The notes below the pieces were generated by a model. That model searched no databases and was not told the DNA's origin. It was given only the letters and a program-made list of their open reading frames with translations. 64,000 nucleotides of DNA from an uncultured Lactobacillus sp. Lineage in GTDB: Bacteria > Bacillota > Bacilli > Lactobacillales > Lactobacillaceae. The position numbers and the translations under genes are program-made. The DNA lies in assembly GCA_910589675.1 (NCBI GenBank), contig CAJUTO010000002.1:62001-126000 (forward strand), in the 5' to 3' direction. Shown piece after piece: positions 7,720 to 16,374 of the stretch (the first letter of the stretch is position 1; every line of letters starts with the position of its first letter).

Positions 7720-7780
7720 AAGCCAAGATCCACACTATTTCAGAGTGAATCTTGGCTTTTTGCTATATAAGAATGTTAAT
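7676..7780. repeat. 105-bp direct repeat, copy B
   Basis: Second copy of 6864-6968, starting 38 bases after the toxin stop codon. It carries a relic of the ABC gene's last codons (to the stop at 7717-7719) and a working-looking terminator (7720-7758) whose stem has T-A changed to C-G relative to copy A. It also ends mazEF transcripts. Confidence 0.9.
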
Positions 7781-7837
7781 TTTCTTTTCTTCGATACTCA
7801 CTGACACTCATTCCTTATTCTAATCTTCGCAAAGTAA

Positions 7838-7865
7838 AAAGCAAGCAGAATTAATCTGCTTGCCT
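7838..7865 (-). terminator. Terminator of NCS2 permease copy 2
   Basis: Perfect hairpin GCAAGCAGA / TCTGCTTGC (7841-7863), followed on the minus strand by a T5 run. Confidence 0.8.
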
Positions 7866-7883
7866 ATGGAGATATTTTTGAAG

Positions 7884-9194
7884 TTATTTGACGTTTAATA
7901 CAATGTAGTAAATCACGAAGACGATGAACAAAATCCACATCATTGGAGTGATTTCTTTGAAACGCTTAGCGGCAATCATTGATACTGGGTAAACGATAAG
8001 TCCCCAGCCAAGACCATCTGAAATTGAGTAGGTAAGTGGCATTCCAAGTGCAATAAGGAAACATGGAATGGCAATTTCAAGATTAGTCCAGTGAACATGG
8101 GCCAAGTTTTCAGCCATGAGGACTCCAACAATAATTAAAGCTGGTGCAGTAACTTGAGTAGTGAAGACGCTCAAGATTGGACTGAAGATAGTAGAGATTA
8201 AGAAGAAAATACCAACCCAAACTGCAGTCAAACCTGTTCTACCACCTACGGCAATCCCAGCACTGGATTCCACAAAGGCGCCCACTGGAGAAGTCCCAAG
8301 GATAGAACCAACGAGCATACCGGATGAATCGGCAGCTAAAGCTTCACCAGCACGAGGTATTTTATTATCTTTCATCAAGCCTGCTTGTTGAACGAGTCCA
8401 ATCAAAGTTCCAGTGGTATCAAAGAAGGTAACAAGAAGGAAAGTGAACACAACGACCCACATTTGGACAGTATTAATATCACTAAGATGGAAAACAGCTT
8501 GACCAAAAGTTGGCGCAATACTTGGAACAGAAGAAACGATCCCTTTAGGCATTGGGATTTGACCAATTAACACGCCGAAAACAGCTGCTACGATCATTCC
8601 GATAAAGATTGCCCCTGGCACACGAGCGATCATCAAGAAGATAGTCACAATCAAACCGAAAATTGTAATCCAAACAGTTGGATTGTTTAATCCACCGATT
8701 GTAACTAAAGTGGAATCACTGTTTTGAATTAATTTACCACCTTGAAGTCCGATAAAGGCAATAAATAATCCAATTCCGGCAGAAATTGCATATTTAATAT
8801 CGGCAGGAATCGCGTCGATGATCATTTCCCGAACTTTAAAAATCGTCAAAAGAATGAAAAGGATGGATGCCACTAAAACCGCAGCTAAAGCAGTTTGCCA
8901 TTTAACATGCATTCCTAAACACACTGTGTAGGTAAAGAATGCATTTAGTCCTAAAGTTGGAGCGGAAGCAATTGGATAGTTTGCTAGGACTCCCATGACG
9001 ATACAGGTAAAAGCAGCAGATAGAGCAGTAACAGTGAACAAGGCACCTTTATCCATGCCACTTGCGCCTAAAACGTTGGGGTTAACGAAAAGAATGTATG
9101 ACATACTTACAAAAGTAGTTAACCCAGCTAAAAGTTCAGTTTTAAAAGAGGTATTGTTCTCTTTTAAATGAAAAAATTTGCTAATTGTGTTCAT
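7884..9194 (-). CDS. NCS2-family purine permease, copy 2
   Basis: A 436-residue paralogue of the permease at 3443, with the same blocks (FVSMSYILFVNPNVLGASGM, FFDTTGTLIGLVQQAG, VESSAGIAVGGRTGL). It transports purine bases, exact substrate unknown (guanine, hypoxanthine or adenine). I chose the ATG at 9194, 5 bases after TTTGGAGGA; a 12-residue upstream extension lacks a site. A promoter TTGAAA (9258-9263)-16-TATAAT (9236-9241) is visible. No riboswitch aptamer can be seen in the leader, so it should be controlled differently from copy 1. Confidence 0.9.
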   Translation of the reverse strand: MNTISKFFHLKENNTSFKTELLAGLTTFVSMSYILFVNPNVLGASGMDKGALFTVTALSAAFTCIVMGVLANYPIASAPTLGLNAFFTYTVCLGMHVKWQTALAAVLVASILFILLTIFKVREMIIDAIPADIKYAISAGIGLFIAFIGLQGGKLIQNSDSTLVTIGGLNNPTVWITIFGLIVTIFLMIARVPGAIFIGMIVAAVFGVLIGQIPMPKGIVSSVPSIAPTFGQAVFHLSDINTVQMWVVVFTFLLVTFFDTTGTLIGLVQQAGLMKDNKIPRAGEALAADSSGMLVGSILGTSPVGAFVESSAGIAVGGRTGLTAVWVGIFFLISTIFSPILSVFTTQVTAPALIIVGVLMAENLAHVHWTNLEIAIPCFLIALGMPLTYSISDGLGWGLIVYPVSMIAAKRFKEITPMMWILFIVFVIYYIVLNVK

Positions 9195-9461
9195 TTTGTC
9201 CTCCAAATATCGTATAAAGTGAACATTCAATTTGAATTATACTAAAATAGTTAATAATTTCAATAGAAAATAGATAAGAATGCGCTTACTAAATAAAAAT
9301 ATCTGTTTTTTGGGAGATTTTCAAATTCAAAATTAGGTAAATTCATATAAAAATCCGTACGTTCTAATAAACGCAAAATAAAATAATTAAAAAGAAAGCA
9401 TTTTGGTTGGAAAAGTATTGGTGATATTTCTTGGGAAATATAATATTTTCTGATTTAGAAG

Positions 9462-9492
9462 TTGACCTTAACGTTACGTTAATTGATATCTT
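9462..9492 (+). promoter_or_regulatory. MerR-type promoter with perfect palindromic operator
   Basis: TTGACC (9462-9467) and TATCTT (9487-9492) are separated by 19 bases, the overlong spacing typical of MerR-controlled promoters. The spacer contains the perfect palindrome TTAACGTTACGTTAA (9468-9482). This is a textbook autoregulatory site for the MerR protein encoded just downstream. Confidence 0.8.
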
Positions 9493-9512
9493 AAAGCTAG
9501 GAGGTGAAAGTA

Positions 9513-10223
9513 ATGTCAGAGAGATATACCATCGGAGAAGCAGCAAAGAAATTACAAATAAGTACGCGTACTTTGCGATACTATGATGAAAAAGATTTAG
9601 TAAGGCCTGCTTATATCAAAGAGAACGGCTATCGTTTTTATAGCGAAGAGCAAATCCGGCAAATTGAATTAATTCTTTTTCTAAAAGAATTGGGATTTTC
9701 ATTGAAGCAAATAAAAATGCTCATTCAAGATGAGCATGGGAGTCAATCACTTGAGTTATTGCTTAAAGAACAATATCAGGAGAATCAGCGAAAAATTGAT
9801 GAGATAAGTAAAAAACAAGCGCAAATAAAATATTTGCAAAAAATAAAGTTGTCGCGTGCGGTGTTAACCAATCATTCTGACATTACGGATATTATGAGAA
9901 AAGAAAATAGACTTTTAGCTTTAAGACGAAGAATGTGTTTTTTGGGTAGTCTGTTAGTATTAGGTGAATTGGTAGGAATCAGTCTTTTATATGCTTTTAA
10001 GCTGCAGATGAGTGTTGCGGTGATAGGAGTAACTGTAGTAGGAGCAATTGCCCTTTCTAAGTATTACTATGACAATGTTGAATATGTTTGTCCTAATTGC
10101 GGAGATGTATTTATTCCATCCTTTCTGGAATTTAATTTAGCCCCGCATACGCCTAAGTTTAGAAAATCGACTTGTCCAAAATGCGGTAAAAAATCTTACT
10201 GTTTGGAAATTAGTAGGGAATAG
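9513..10223 (+). CDS. Membrane-bound MerR-family regulator with C-terminal zinc ribbon
   Basis: A 236-residue protein. Residues about 3-70 form a MerR winged helix (YTIGEAAKKLQISTRTLRYYDEKDL). A coiled region to about residue 120 follows, then two hydrophobic segments (about 140-185), then a four-cysteine ribbon (CPNC near residue 196 and CPKC near 225). MerR proteins twist an overlong promoter spacer to activate transcription; membrane anchoring plus a zinc ribbon is unusual. The inducer is unknown. The start is the ATG at 9513, 6 bases after AGGAGGTGA. It lies between two NCS2 permease genes on the opposite strand, with no obvious target gene beside it. Confidence 0.85.
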   Translation: MSERYTIGEAAKKLQISTRTLRYYDEKDLVRPAYIKENGYRFYSEEQIRQIELILFLKELGFSLKQIKMLIQDEHGSQSLELLLKEQYQENQRKIDEISKKQAQIKYLQKIKLSRAVLTNHSDITDIMRKENRLLALRRRMCFLGSLLVLGELVGISLLYAFKLQMSVAVIGVTVVGAIALSKYYYDNVEYVCPNCGDVFIPSFLEFNLAPHTPKFRKSTCPKCGKKSYCLEISRE

Positions 10224-10245
10224 AAATATACACATAAGCAAATTT

Positions 10246-10277
10246 AAAAGCCCGTGCTTCATTGCACAGGCTTTTTA
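10246..10277. terminator. Bidirectional terminator between merR and NCS2 copy 3
   Basis: Hairpin AAAGCCCGTGC / GCACAGGCTTT with T-rich sequence on the plus strand and A-rich sequence before it, between two convergent genes. Confidence 0.8.
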
Positions 10278-10289
10278 TATCTTTATTAT

Positions 10290-11597
10290 CTAAAAGTTCA
10301 ATACCCATAAGAAGATGATGAATATTACAAACAGTACCCACATCATCGGGCTAATTTCCTTGCCACGCTTAGCAGCAAGCATACAAATTGGATAAGTGAT
10401 CATTCCCCATGATAAACCGTCTGAAATTGAGTAAGTCAAAGGCATTCCCAAAATAATTAAGAATGAAGGAACTGCAATTTCAAGTTTATTCCAGTGGATG
10501 TGAGCAGTATTCTGTGCCATCAATACCCCAACGATGATCAAAGCTGGTGCAGTAACTTGGCTAGTGAAGACACCCAAAAGTGGGCTGAAGATCATTGAAA
10601 TTAAGAAGAAGATTGCAACAAAGACTGCAGTTAAACCAGTTCGACCACCAACGGCAATTCCGGCACTTGATTCTACGAATGCGCCAACTGGAGAAGTACC
10701 AAAGATTGAACCAAACATCATAGCTGTTGAGTCAGCTGCTAAGGCTTTACCAACACGTGGCATCTTGTTGTTTTTCATGAAACCAGCCTGTTGAGCAAGT
10801 CCAATCAAGGTACCCGCAGTATCAAAGAAAGTAACCAATAAGAAGGTTAAAACAACTACCCACATTTGAACCGAATTGATGTCTTTAACATGGAAGATAG
10901 CTTGACCAAAGGTTGGAGCCAAACTTGGCGCGGTTGAAATCACTTTGTGGGGAAGGGTGATTTGACCAGTGCACACACCAAAAATCGCAGCTAAAACCAT
11001 TCCAATAAAGATGGCTCCTGGAACTCCTAAAATCATTAAGATAACAGTTACCAATAAACCAAAGATAGTAATCCAAACAAGTGGATCATGAAGAGAGCCA
11101 AGACCAACTAAAGTTGATTTATTTGCAACAATTAACTTACCATTTTGAAGCCCTAAAAAAGCAATGAAAAGACCAATACCAGATGAAATAGCAAACTTTA
11201 AGTCAGCTGGAATTGAATCAATGATCTTTTCACGTAACTTAAATAAAGTGATTAAGATGAAGATAATTGAAGCAACAAAAACGCTGGCTAGAGCAGTTTG
11301 CCAAGAAACGTGCATCCCTACACAAACCGTGTAAGCAAAGAAGGCGTTGATACCCAGAGCTGGTGCTTCACCAATTGGGTAATTTGCGACAATTCCCATA
11401 ATTGCAGTACCCAAAGCCGCAGCTAAGGCCGTTGCGGTAAATACAGCTCCAGTATTCATACCACTGGCACCTAAAACGCTAGGGTTAACAAAAAGAATGT
11501 AGGACATACTAATAAAAGTAGTAAGTCCAGCGATAAATTCTGTTTTTATATTTGTCTTATATTTATCGAGTTGGAAATAACTCTTAATAAAATTCAT
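10290..11597 (-). CDS. NCS2-family purine permease, copy 3
   Basis: A 435-residue third paralogue with the same membrane layout and signature blocks (FISMSYILFVNPSVLGASGM, FFDTAGTLIGLAQQAG, VESSAGIAVGGRTGL). It is closer to copy 2 than to copy 1 in the N-terminal GASGM block. The start ATG at 11597 follows GGAGGAATAAA. No riboswitch is visible upstream. The three copies within 8 kb point to repeated tandem duplication and probably to different purine base preferences. Confidence 0.9.
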   Translation of the reverse strand: MNFIKSYFQLDKYKTNIKTEFIAGLTTFISMSYILFVNPSVLGASGMNTGAVFTATALAAALGTAIMGIVANYPIGEAPALGINAFFAYTVCVGMHVSWQTALASVFVASIIFILITLFKLREKIIDSIPADLKFAISSGIGLFIAFLGLQNGKLIVANKSTLVGLGSLHDPLVWITIFGLLVTVILMILGVPGAIFIGMVLAAIFGVCTGQITLPHKVISTAPSLAPTFGQAIFHVKDINSVQMWVVVLTFLLVTFFDTAGTLIGLAQQAGFMKNNKMPRVGKALAADSTAMMFGSIFGTSPVGAFVESSAGIAVGGRTGLTAVFVAIFFLISMIFSPLLGVFTSQVTAPALIIVGVLMAQNTAHIHWNKLEIAVPSFLIILGMPLTYSISDGLSWGMITYPICMLAAKRGKEISPMMWVLFVIFIIFLWVLNF

Positions 11598-11755
11598 TTT
11601 ATTCCTCCAAGACAGAATGTTCGTGTTTTTATCTTTAAAAGCAACTCTTATACTCTAGCATTCTCACATAAATTTGTAAATGCGAATTATAGCTAATATT
11701 TTTTAGATAATTGTCTCATTTAAATATTAATTTTGAGTTTGGAATAAAAAAAGTG

Positions 11756-11785
11756 TTGACGTCTTGGGAATGAAAGCGCTAGAAT
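11756..11785 (+). promoter_or_regulatory. glcU-type promoter with CcpA cre site
   Basis: TTGACG (11756-11761), an 18-base spacer and TAGAAT (11780-11785). The spacer and -10 carry TGAAAGCGCTAGAA (11771-11784), 12 of 14 positions of the cre consensus TGWAANCGNTNWCA. CcpA bound there would block RNA polymerase, giving carbon catabolite repression. Confidence 0.6.
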
Positions 11786-11831
11786 ATTTACATTCACTTA
11801 CTTTTAGATATGAATATTAGGGAGAGAAAAC

Positions 11832-12695
11832 ATGAGTATTATTTATATGTTAATTCCAGCATTGGCTTGGGGTGTTTTGCCACTTGCTGTTGCTCGAATA
11901 AAGGGAAAACCAATTAACCAAATTTTAGGTACTACTGTAGGTACTTTAATTGTTGGATTAATTACCTTACCATTTATTAAATTAAATATTGACGCTAAGA
12001 CTTTTTGGATGGCAGCTTTAGCTGGTGCTTTCTGGGTTATTGGTCAACTTGGCCAGTATACTGGTTATGCTAAAGTTGGTGTTTCTGAAACTATGCCGAT
12101 TTCAACTGGACTTCAATTAATTGGTACTTCTTTAGTTGGGGTGGTAATCTTTGGTGAATGGGGAAGTACCAGTGCTAAGATCTGGGGCTTCATCGGAATT
12201 GCACTTTTAATCATTGGTGCGATCTTAACTTCAGTTTCTGATGCAGGAACAAGCGAAGGAAACAAGAGTAATCAAACAGGTACTATCATTATGCTTGTTT
12301 GCACCACTTTAGGTTTCATTGTTTATAACGCTATTCCACGTGCACTTTCAGCTTCAGGAATTGCTATCTTCTTCCCAGAATCTGTAGGGATGGTATTAGC
12401 AGTTTTGGTTTACCTTGTCTTTACCCGTCAACTAGGTGAATTGAAGGCAAAGAGCAGCTGGCAAAGTTTAATCGCTGGATTTATCTTCTCAATTGCTGCT
12501 TTAGGCTACATCATGTCAGTTCGTGACAATGGTGTTAACACCGCCTTTGTAGTATCACAGCTTTCAGTAGTTATTTCTACTTTAGGTGGTATGTTAGTCT
12601 TAGGTGAAAAGAAGAGCAAGAAGGGTTATATCTTCACCATCAGTGGTTTAATTTTGATTTTTGTTGGTGCAATCTTAACAACAATTATGCATTAA
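11832..12695 (+). CDS. glcU: Glucose/ribose uptake protein, GRP (GlcU/RbsU) family
   Basis: A 287-residue membrane protein with about ten helices, of the drug/metabolite-transporter-related GRP family (start MSIIYMLIPALAWGVLPLAVARIKGKP; later GWxxQxGQYTGYAKVGVSETMPISTGLQL). Members carry glucose or ribose by proton symport without phosphorylation. Single-gene unit with a cre site in its promoter and a strong terminator directly after the stop. The sugar cannot be decided from sequence alone. Confidence 0.85.
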   Translation: MSIIYMLIPALAWGVLPLAVARIKGKPINQILGTTVGTLIVGLITLPFIKLNIDAKTFWMAALAGAFWVIGQLGQYTGYAKVGVSETMPISTGLQLIGTSLVGVVIFGEWGSTSAKIWGFIGIALLIIGAILTSVSDAGTSEGNKSNQTGTIIMLVCTTLGFIVYNAIPRALSASGIAIFFPESVGMVLAVLVYLVFTRQLGELKAKSSWQSLIAGFIFSIAALGYIMSVRDNGVNTAFVVSQLSVVISTLGGMLVLGEKKSKKGYIFTISGLILIFVGAILTTIMH

Positions 12696-12720
12696 AAAAA
12701 GCAGGCTCGCCTGCTTTTTT
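12695..12720. terminator. Terminator between glcU-type gene and DUF2207 gene
   Basis: AAAAAAGCAGG / CCTGCTTTTTT hairpin with a CTCG loop. Symmetric, so it can serve both convergent genes. Confidence 0.9.
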
Positions 12721-12728
12721 ATTTTGCG

Positions 12729-14537
12729 CTAAAAAGCTCCACCACCAGAGCCACCGCCGAATCCTCCAGAACTGCCACCAGAAAATCCGCCCGAGCTCCC
12801 GGAGTAGGAACTGCTGTCACCGATACTCTTACTTAAGCTAGAAGAGAAGCTTTTTTCAAAATGATTGAAGTCGCCATAGTACCAGTAATAAGTATTAGCA
12901 GTGAAGTAAGTTTGAAGTGCTTTTTCACCAAATTCGGCCTTGAGTTCTTTAAGCACCTGCTTGGATAAACCGAATGCTACCGCATATGGCATAACGTCTT
13001 CCCAGAAGATCAATTCACCCACATCTTTCATCTTGAAATTGCCAATATCATTGAGCATCTTCTTGAATCCGCGTACCTTTTCAACCTCACTGGCGCCTTC
13101 TTGTGTGTAAATACTGGTGCGACGCTTATAAATGAAGTAAAAGATGAAATTGAACCCACCTAAAATTGCAATGATAATAGGAATAATCGGCATCTGCGTA
13201 GCAAAGAAGAGTGAAATAATAAAAGTTACGAAAATGAAGAAAGTGGAAACTTTCATTTGAGTGCTAGTTTTCTCTATTTCATCTTTGTATTTACGACTAA
13301 TTAGATCTTTGTCTTGAACTTTGTGATATTGATCTTTTTGCCAATCATCAAATTCATCTTCAAGATCAATTTTCTTAAGCTTCTTAGTTGTAAAGCTTTC
13401 CCCATTACCAGCTTGATCAAAGATTTCTTTCAAAAAAGGAGATTCTTGTTTAACAGTTGGATCAAGGAGAGTAATGCGGTAGTTTTTGCGGCCTTTAGCT
13501 TTTTCGATCTTAAGACGATGTTTACCAGCTAACTGGGTGAGATAGGCAGTAAATGCGCGCTCATCGGGATAATCGCCATCATCTAGAATTTGCGCTGTGA
13601 CGGGGTCAACGTCTGGAATTTCATAGTTGTGTGGTAACTCAGAAGTCTTGCGGGGCTTGATGCCAAAAGGCTTGGCTAGAATTAATTTAGATAAGAAGAA
13701 GCCACTTGAAAGGACAGCTATAATTAATGAGGCATAGGCCAAAATCGTCTTGAAAAGTTGCTGCTGTTTACGCTTTTCATTAGCTTCTTTTGCAAGTTTT
13801 ATTTCCTGAGAAATGACAGCTTGTTTATGTTTTTCATTGCGGATATTTTTGTTCAGTGGAGTAACGGATGCTGGAAAAATCGCGTGAAGTTCAATTCCCA
13901 CATCGCCACTGACATTGTTATCAGTTAAAACAACTTGACCTTTAGAGCGATTAACTTCAATGTGACCACCTAAATCTCCATGTGCCCAAGCTTTTAAGTG
14001 GGACACTTTTTTGCCTTGATTGAAAATGACGCTAACTTTGGCATGATCTAAATCTGTATCCCAACCGTTGCCAATAATCTTGAAATTGAGTTCAGCTGTG
14101 TCGCGCCAGTTAATCACTGCGTTGGTGATGGTGTAAGTATAAGTAACCTTTACTTCATCGTCTTCGGAAATATTGTGGAAGACTTTGAAACGATAGCCAT
14201 CATCGGTGTGAGTAAGTTGGTAAGTATTGTTTTGGCCATTTCCAGCTTTGATAGGGATAGTCTTACCATTGTTAGTAGAAACAGAAACTTTTTGATTAAT
14301 GAGCTTTTGATTCTTGGCTAAATTTTGACGATAATAAACACCATGAGCATCACTGTCAAAGTCGTAGTCAATAGACCGCGTAATCGTCAATGAGCCATTC
14401 TTGTTGATATGGGCGTCAACGTTAAAGTTGGTAATGTCATAATCCACATCGGCGAAAGTAGTGTGATGAGTTAGCATGAGCATCCCTAATAAAAGAGAAA
14501 GCATACTTACTATAGAAATAAGAGATCGTTTTTTCAT
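12729..14537 (-). CDS. DUF2207 membrane protein with Gly/Ser-rich tail
   Basis: A 602-residue protein. A signal peptide (residues 1-29, cleavage near TFA-DV) is followed by an extracellular beta-rich DUF2207 domain (DYDITNFNVDAHINKNGSLTITRSIDYDFD). There is one helix near residue 265, a cytoplasmic region, two helices near 435-470 and a C-terminal tail of Gly and Ser repeats ending GGGSGGGAF. The family is widespread in Gram-positives and its role is unknown; a cell-envelope function is only inferred from topology. Confidence 0.85.
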   Translation of the reverse strand: MKKRSLISIVSMLSLLLGMLMLTHHTTFADVDYDITNFNVDAHINKNGSLTITRSIDYDFDSDAHGVYYRQNLAKNQKLINQKVSVSTNNGKTIPIKAGNGQNNTYQLTHTDDGYRFKVFHNISEDDEVKVTYTYTITNAVINWRDTAELNFKIIGNGWDTDLDHAKVSVIFNQGKKVSHLKAWAHGDLGGHIEVNRSKGQVVLTDNNVSGDVGIELHAIFPASVTPLNKNIRNEKHKQAVISQEIKLAKEANEKRKQQQLFKTILAYASLIIAVLSSGFFLSKLILAKPFGIKPRKTSELPHNYEIPDVDPVTAQILDDGDYPDERAFTAYLTQLAGKHRLKIEKAKGRKNYRITLLDPTVKQESPFLKEIFDQAGNGESFTTKKLKKIDLEDEFDDWQKDQYHKVQDKDLISRKYKDEIEKTSTQMKVSTFFIFVTFIISLFFATQMPIIPIIIAILGGFNFIFYFIYKRRTSIYTQEGASEVEKVRGFKKMLNDIGNFKMKDVGELIFWEDVMPYAVAFGLSKQVLKELKAEFGEKALQTYFTANTYYWYYGDFNHFEKSFSSSLSKSIGDSSSYSGSSGGFSGGSSGGFGGGSGGGAF

Positions 14538-14843
14538 TATTTTGACTTTCTAAAATTTGAGTTTTCCTAAATATACAAAAAAGGGATGTATAAGACAAGC
14601 AATTTGGAAAAGAAAGATAAAAAATACGCTAAGATTTTGTAGAGCTTAGCGTATTTTTTATCTTCAAATCTTCTTATATGAAATACTTAAAATATGAAAG
14701 TAAATAAAATTTGATAGGTATTGTTTGTTCTATTTTAACCTACCCCCGGTATTATAGATTTTAAGTCTTTACTTTTTATTGCTTTAAAAAAGTAGATACA
14801 CAAAAAGCTACTAATAAGATGGAATCTTATTAGTAGCTTTTTA
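14538..14843. other. Intergenic region with two hairpins
   Basis: A long perfect inverted repeat (14614-14633 / 14645-14664, arms beginning AAGATAAAAAATACGC) and the kinase terminator at 14802-14842. Between them I see only AT-rich sequence with no convincing gene. The first hairpin is preceded and followed by A/T runs, so it may terminate in either direction. Confidence 0.6.
14802..14842 (-). terminator. Terminator of deoxynucleoside kinase operon
   Basis: Perfect hairpin with arms AAAAAGCTACTAATAAGAT (14802-14820) and its complement (14824-14842), immediately after the stop codon of the downstream kinase gene. Confidence 0.9.
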
Positions 14844-15530
14844 CTATGCTTCAATTCGGATGTCAGTGGTTTTATCCCAATCTTCGGGAAGTTTACCCAT
14901 TTCCTTCAACTTGGCTGTGATTTGATTAAGGACAATTTGACGATCATGTTCACTAGCCATGAAGTCCAACTCATCACCGTCAATGGTCATCTTAGGTGAA
15001 TAATCGTATTTTTCATACCATGGCTTGTAGTATTCAAGTAGGCGCTTGTAGTAATCCTCCAAAGTTGAGTCATAGCTCAATTGTTCATAAGGACGGCCAC
15101 GCTTTTTAATTCGCTTGATCATCGTATCATATGAAACATCAATATGAACAAGCAAGTCGGGATTCTTCTTAGGCATTCTGCTAAGTTCACCCATCATATT
15201 ATGTAATAACTCGTAATAGGTATCGACTTCTTCACTAGTTGCACGACCAATATCGGCATTCATTTGGAAGAAAAGTGCATCTTCATAGATTGATCGGTCT
15301 AATACGTTGTTATCTTCACTTAAGGCTGCCTTAATGCTGTGGAAGCGCGTATTCAAAAAGTAAACTTGAAGTAAGAAAGCATACTTCTTAGGATCAGCGT
15401 AAAACAGTGGCAATACTGGATTGTCATCTACACTTTCATAGAAAGGCTTAGTACCTAAATAATCTGACAAAATACTGGTTAAACTGGATTTACCGGCTCC
15501 AATTGGTCCGCTTAAAACAATAACTGTCAT
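14844..15530 (-). CDS. dgk: Deoxynucleoside kinase, probable deoxyguanosine kinase subunit
   Basis: A 228-residue deoxynucleoside kinase with P-loop [11 protein letters not shown] (residues 7-17), a [11 protein letters not shown] substrate motif and an RGRPYEQ lid-like arginine region. It phosphorylates purine deoxynucleosides for DNA precursor salvage. In L. acidophilus R-26 two tandem genes encode the dAK/dGK heterodimer. This gene is the longer, downstream partner, here tentatively dGK from length and order. I use the ATG at 15530 (5 bases after AAGGA), not the GTG just before it. It lies 19 bases after the paired gene. Confidence 0.88.
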   Translation of the reverse strand: MTVIVLSGPIGAGKSSLTSILSDYLGTKPFYESVDDNPVLPLFYADPKKYAFLLQVYFLNTRFHSIKAALSEDNNVLDRSIYEDALFFQMNADIGRATSEEVDTYYELLHNMMGELSRMPKKNPDLLVHIDVSYDTMIKRIKKRGRPYEQLSYDSTLEDYYKRLLEYYKPWYEKYDYSPKMTIDGDELDFMASEHDRQIVLNQITAKLKEMGKLPEDWDKTTDIRIEA

Positions 15531-15549
15531 CACGTTCCTTCTTTTTTAT

Positions 15550-16197
15550 TTACAAATTGCCAATTTCACGCAATTTATTATCAATCTCACTCAAAACTTC
15601 TTTTTTAGCATCTTCATCAATTACAAAGTCAAGGTTGTCGCCGTTGATTTCCATCTTAGGAGAAGCATTGTAATGCTCATACCATGGCTCATAATAGCTG
15701 AGAAGTCTAGCGTAATAATCCTTCAAACCTGGATCAGTTGATAACTGTTCAAATGAACGGCCACGCTTCTTGATACGTTCAAGCATTGTATCTAAAGAGA
15801 CGTGGATATAGATAAGCAGATCAGGCTTCTTGCTTGGATTACCTGGAGTATCTTCCATCATGTTTTCCAGCAAATCATCATAGATCTTGAACTCGGTTGG
15901 ATCAGCTACTTTGCTGTCGGCATTCATCTTAAAGAAAAGTGCATCTTCATAAATTGAACGGTCAGAGACACTGTTTTTTTCTTGAATGGCTTGGTTAATT
16001 TGAGCTAAACGATGGTTAAGCAAATAAGTGTTAAGCAAAAAGGTGTAACGCTTCATATCCTTGTAATACAAAGGAAGGACAGGATTGTTATCAACGCCTT
16101 CATAAAATGCTTGCGTTCCTAAATGTTCAGCTAGAATACTGGTTAAACTGGATTTACCGGCTCCAATTGGCCCACTTAATACAATAACTTGGATCAC
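15550..16197 (-). CDS. dak: Deoxynucleoside kinase, probable deoxyadenosine kinase subunit
   Basis: A 215-residue paralogue of the next gene, with the same P-loop ([19 protein letters not shown]), [16 protein letters not shown] motif and KKRGRSFEQ region. It is the likely dAK partner of a dAK/dGK heterodimer for purine deoxynucleoside salvage. The start is taken as the GTG at 16197, which gives MIQVIVLSG in register with the MTVIVLSG of its partner and a length equal to that I recall for L. acidophilus dAK. An upstream GTG at 16215 would add six residues. Which gene is dAK and which is dGK is an inference. Confidence 0.85.
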   Translation of the reverse strand: MIQVIVLSGPIGAGKSSLTSILAEHLGTQAFYEGVDNNPVLPLYYKDMKRYTFLLNTYLLNHRLAQINQAIQEKNSVSDRSIYEDALFFKMNADSKVADPTEFKIYDDLLENMMEDTPGNPSKKPDLLIYIHVSLDTMLERIKKRGRSFEQLSTDPGLKDYYARLLSYYEPWYEHYNASPKMEINGDNLDFVIDEDAKKEVLSEIDNKLREIGNL

Positions 16198-16374
16198 ATT
16201 CTTTCTTAATACCACATATAGAACATTTACTAGTTTAATACGAGATATTGTGTGTCACAAGGAAAAAATTAATTCTGTTTCACGTCAAAAAGTCAAGTGA
16301 TTTTGAAGCAAAAACTTATCTGAGCAAAAGAAAAACCGCACCAATTCGGCACGGCTCAAGCTTTGGTCAAAGTA

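Noticed and set aside
9277..9290. cre-like AGTAAGCGCATTCT upstream of NCS2 copy 2
   Set aside because: Only about 11 of 14 positions fit and it lies upstream of the -35; too weak to annotate.
11598..11755. Purine riboswitch or PurBox before NCS2 copy 3
   Set aside because: No aptamer core is present; two PurBox-like 13-mers match only 11 of 13 and are spaced wrongly.
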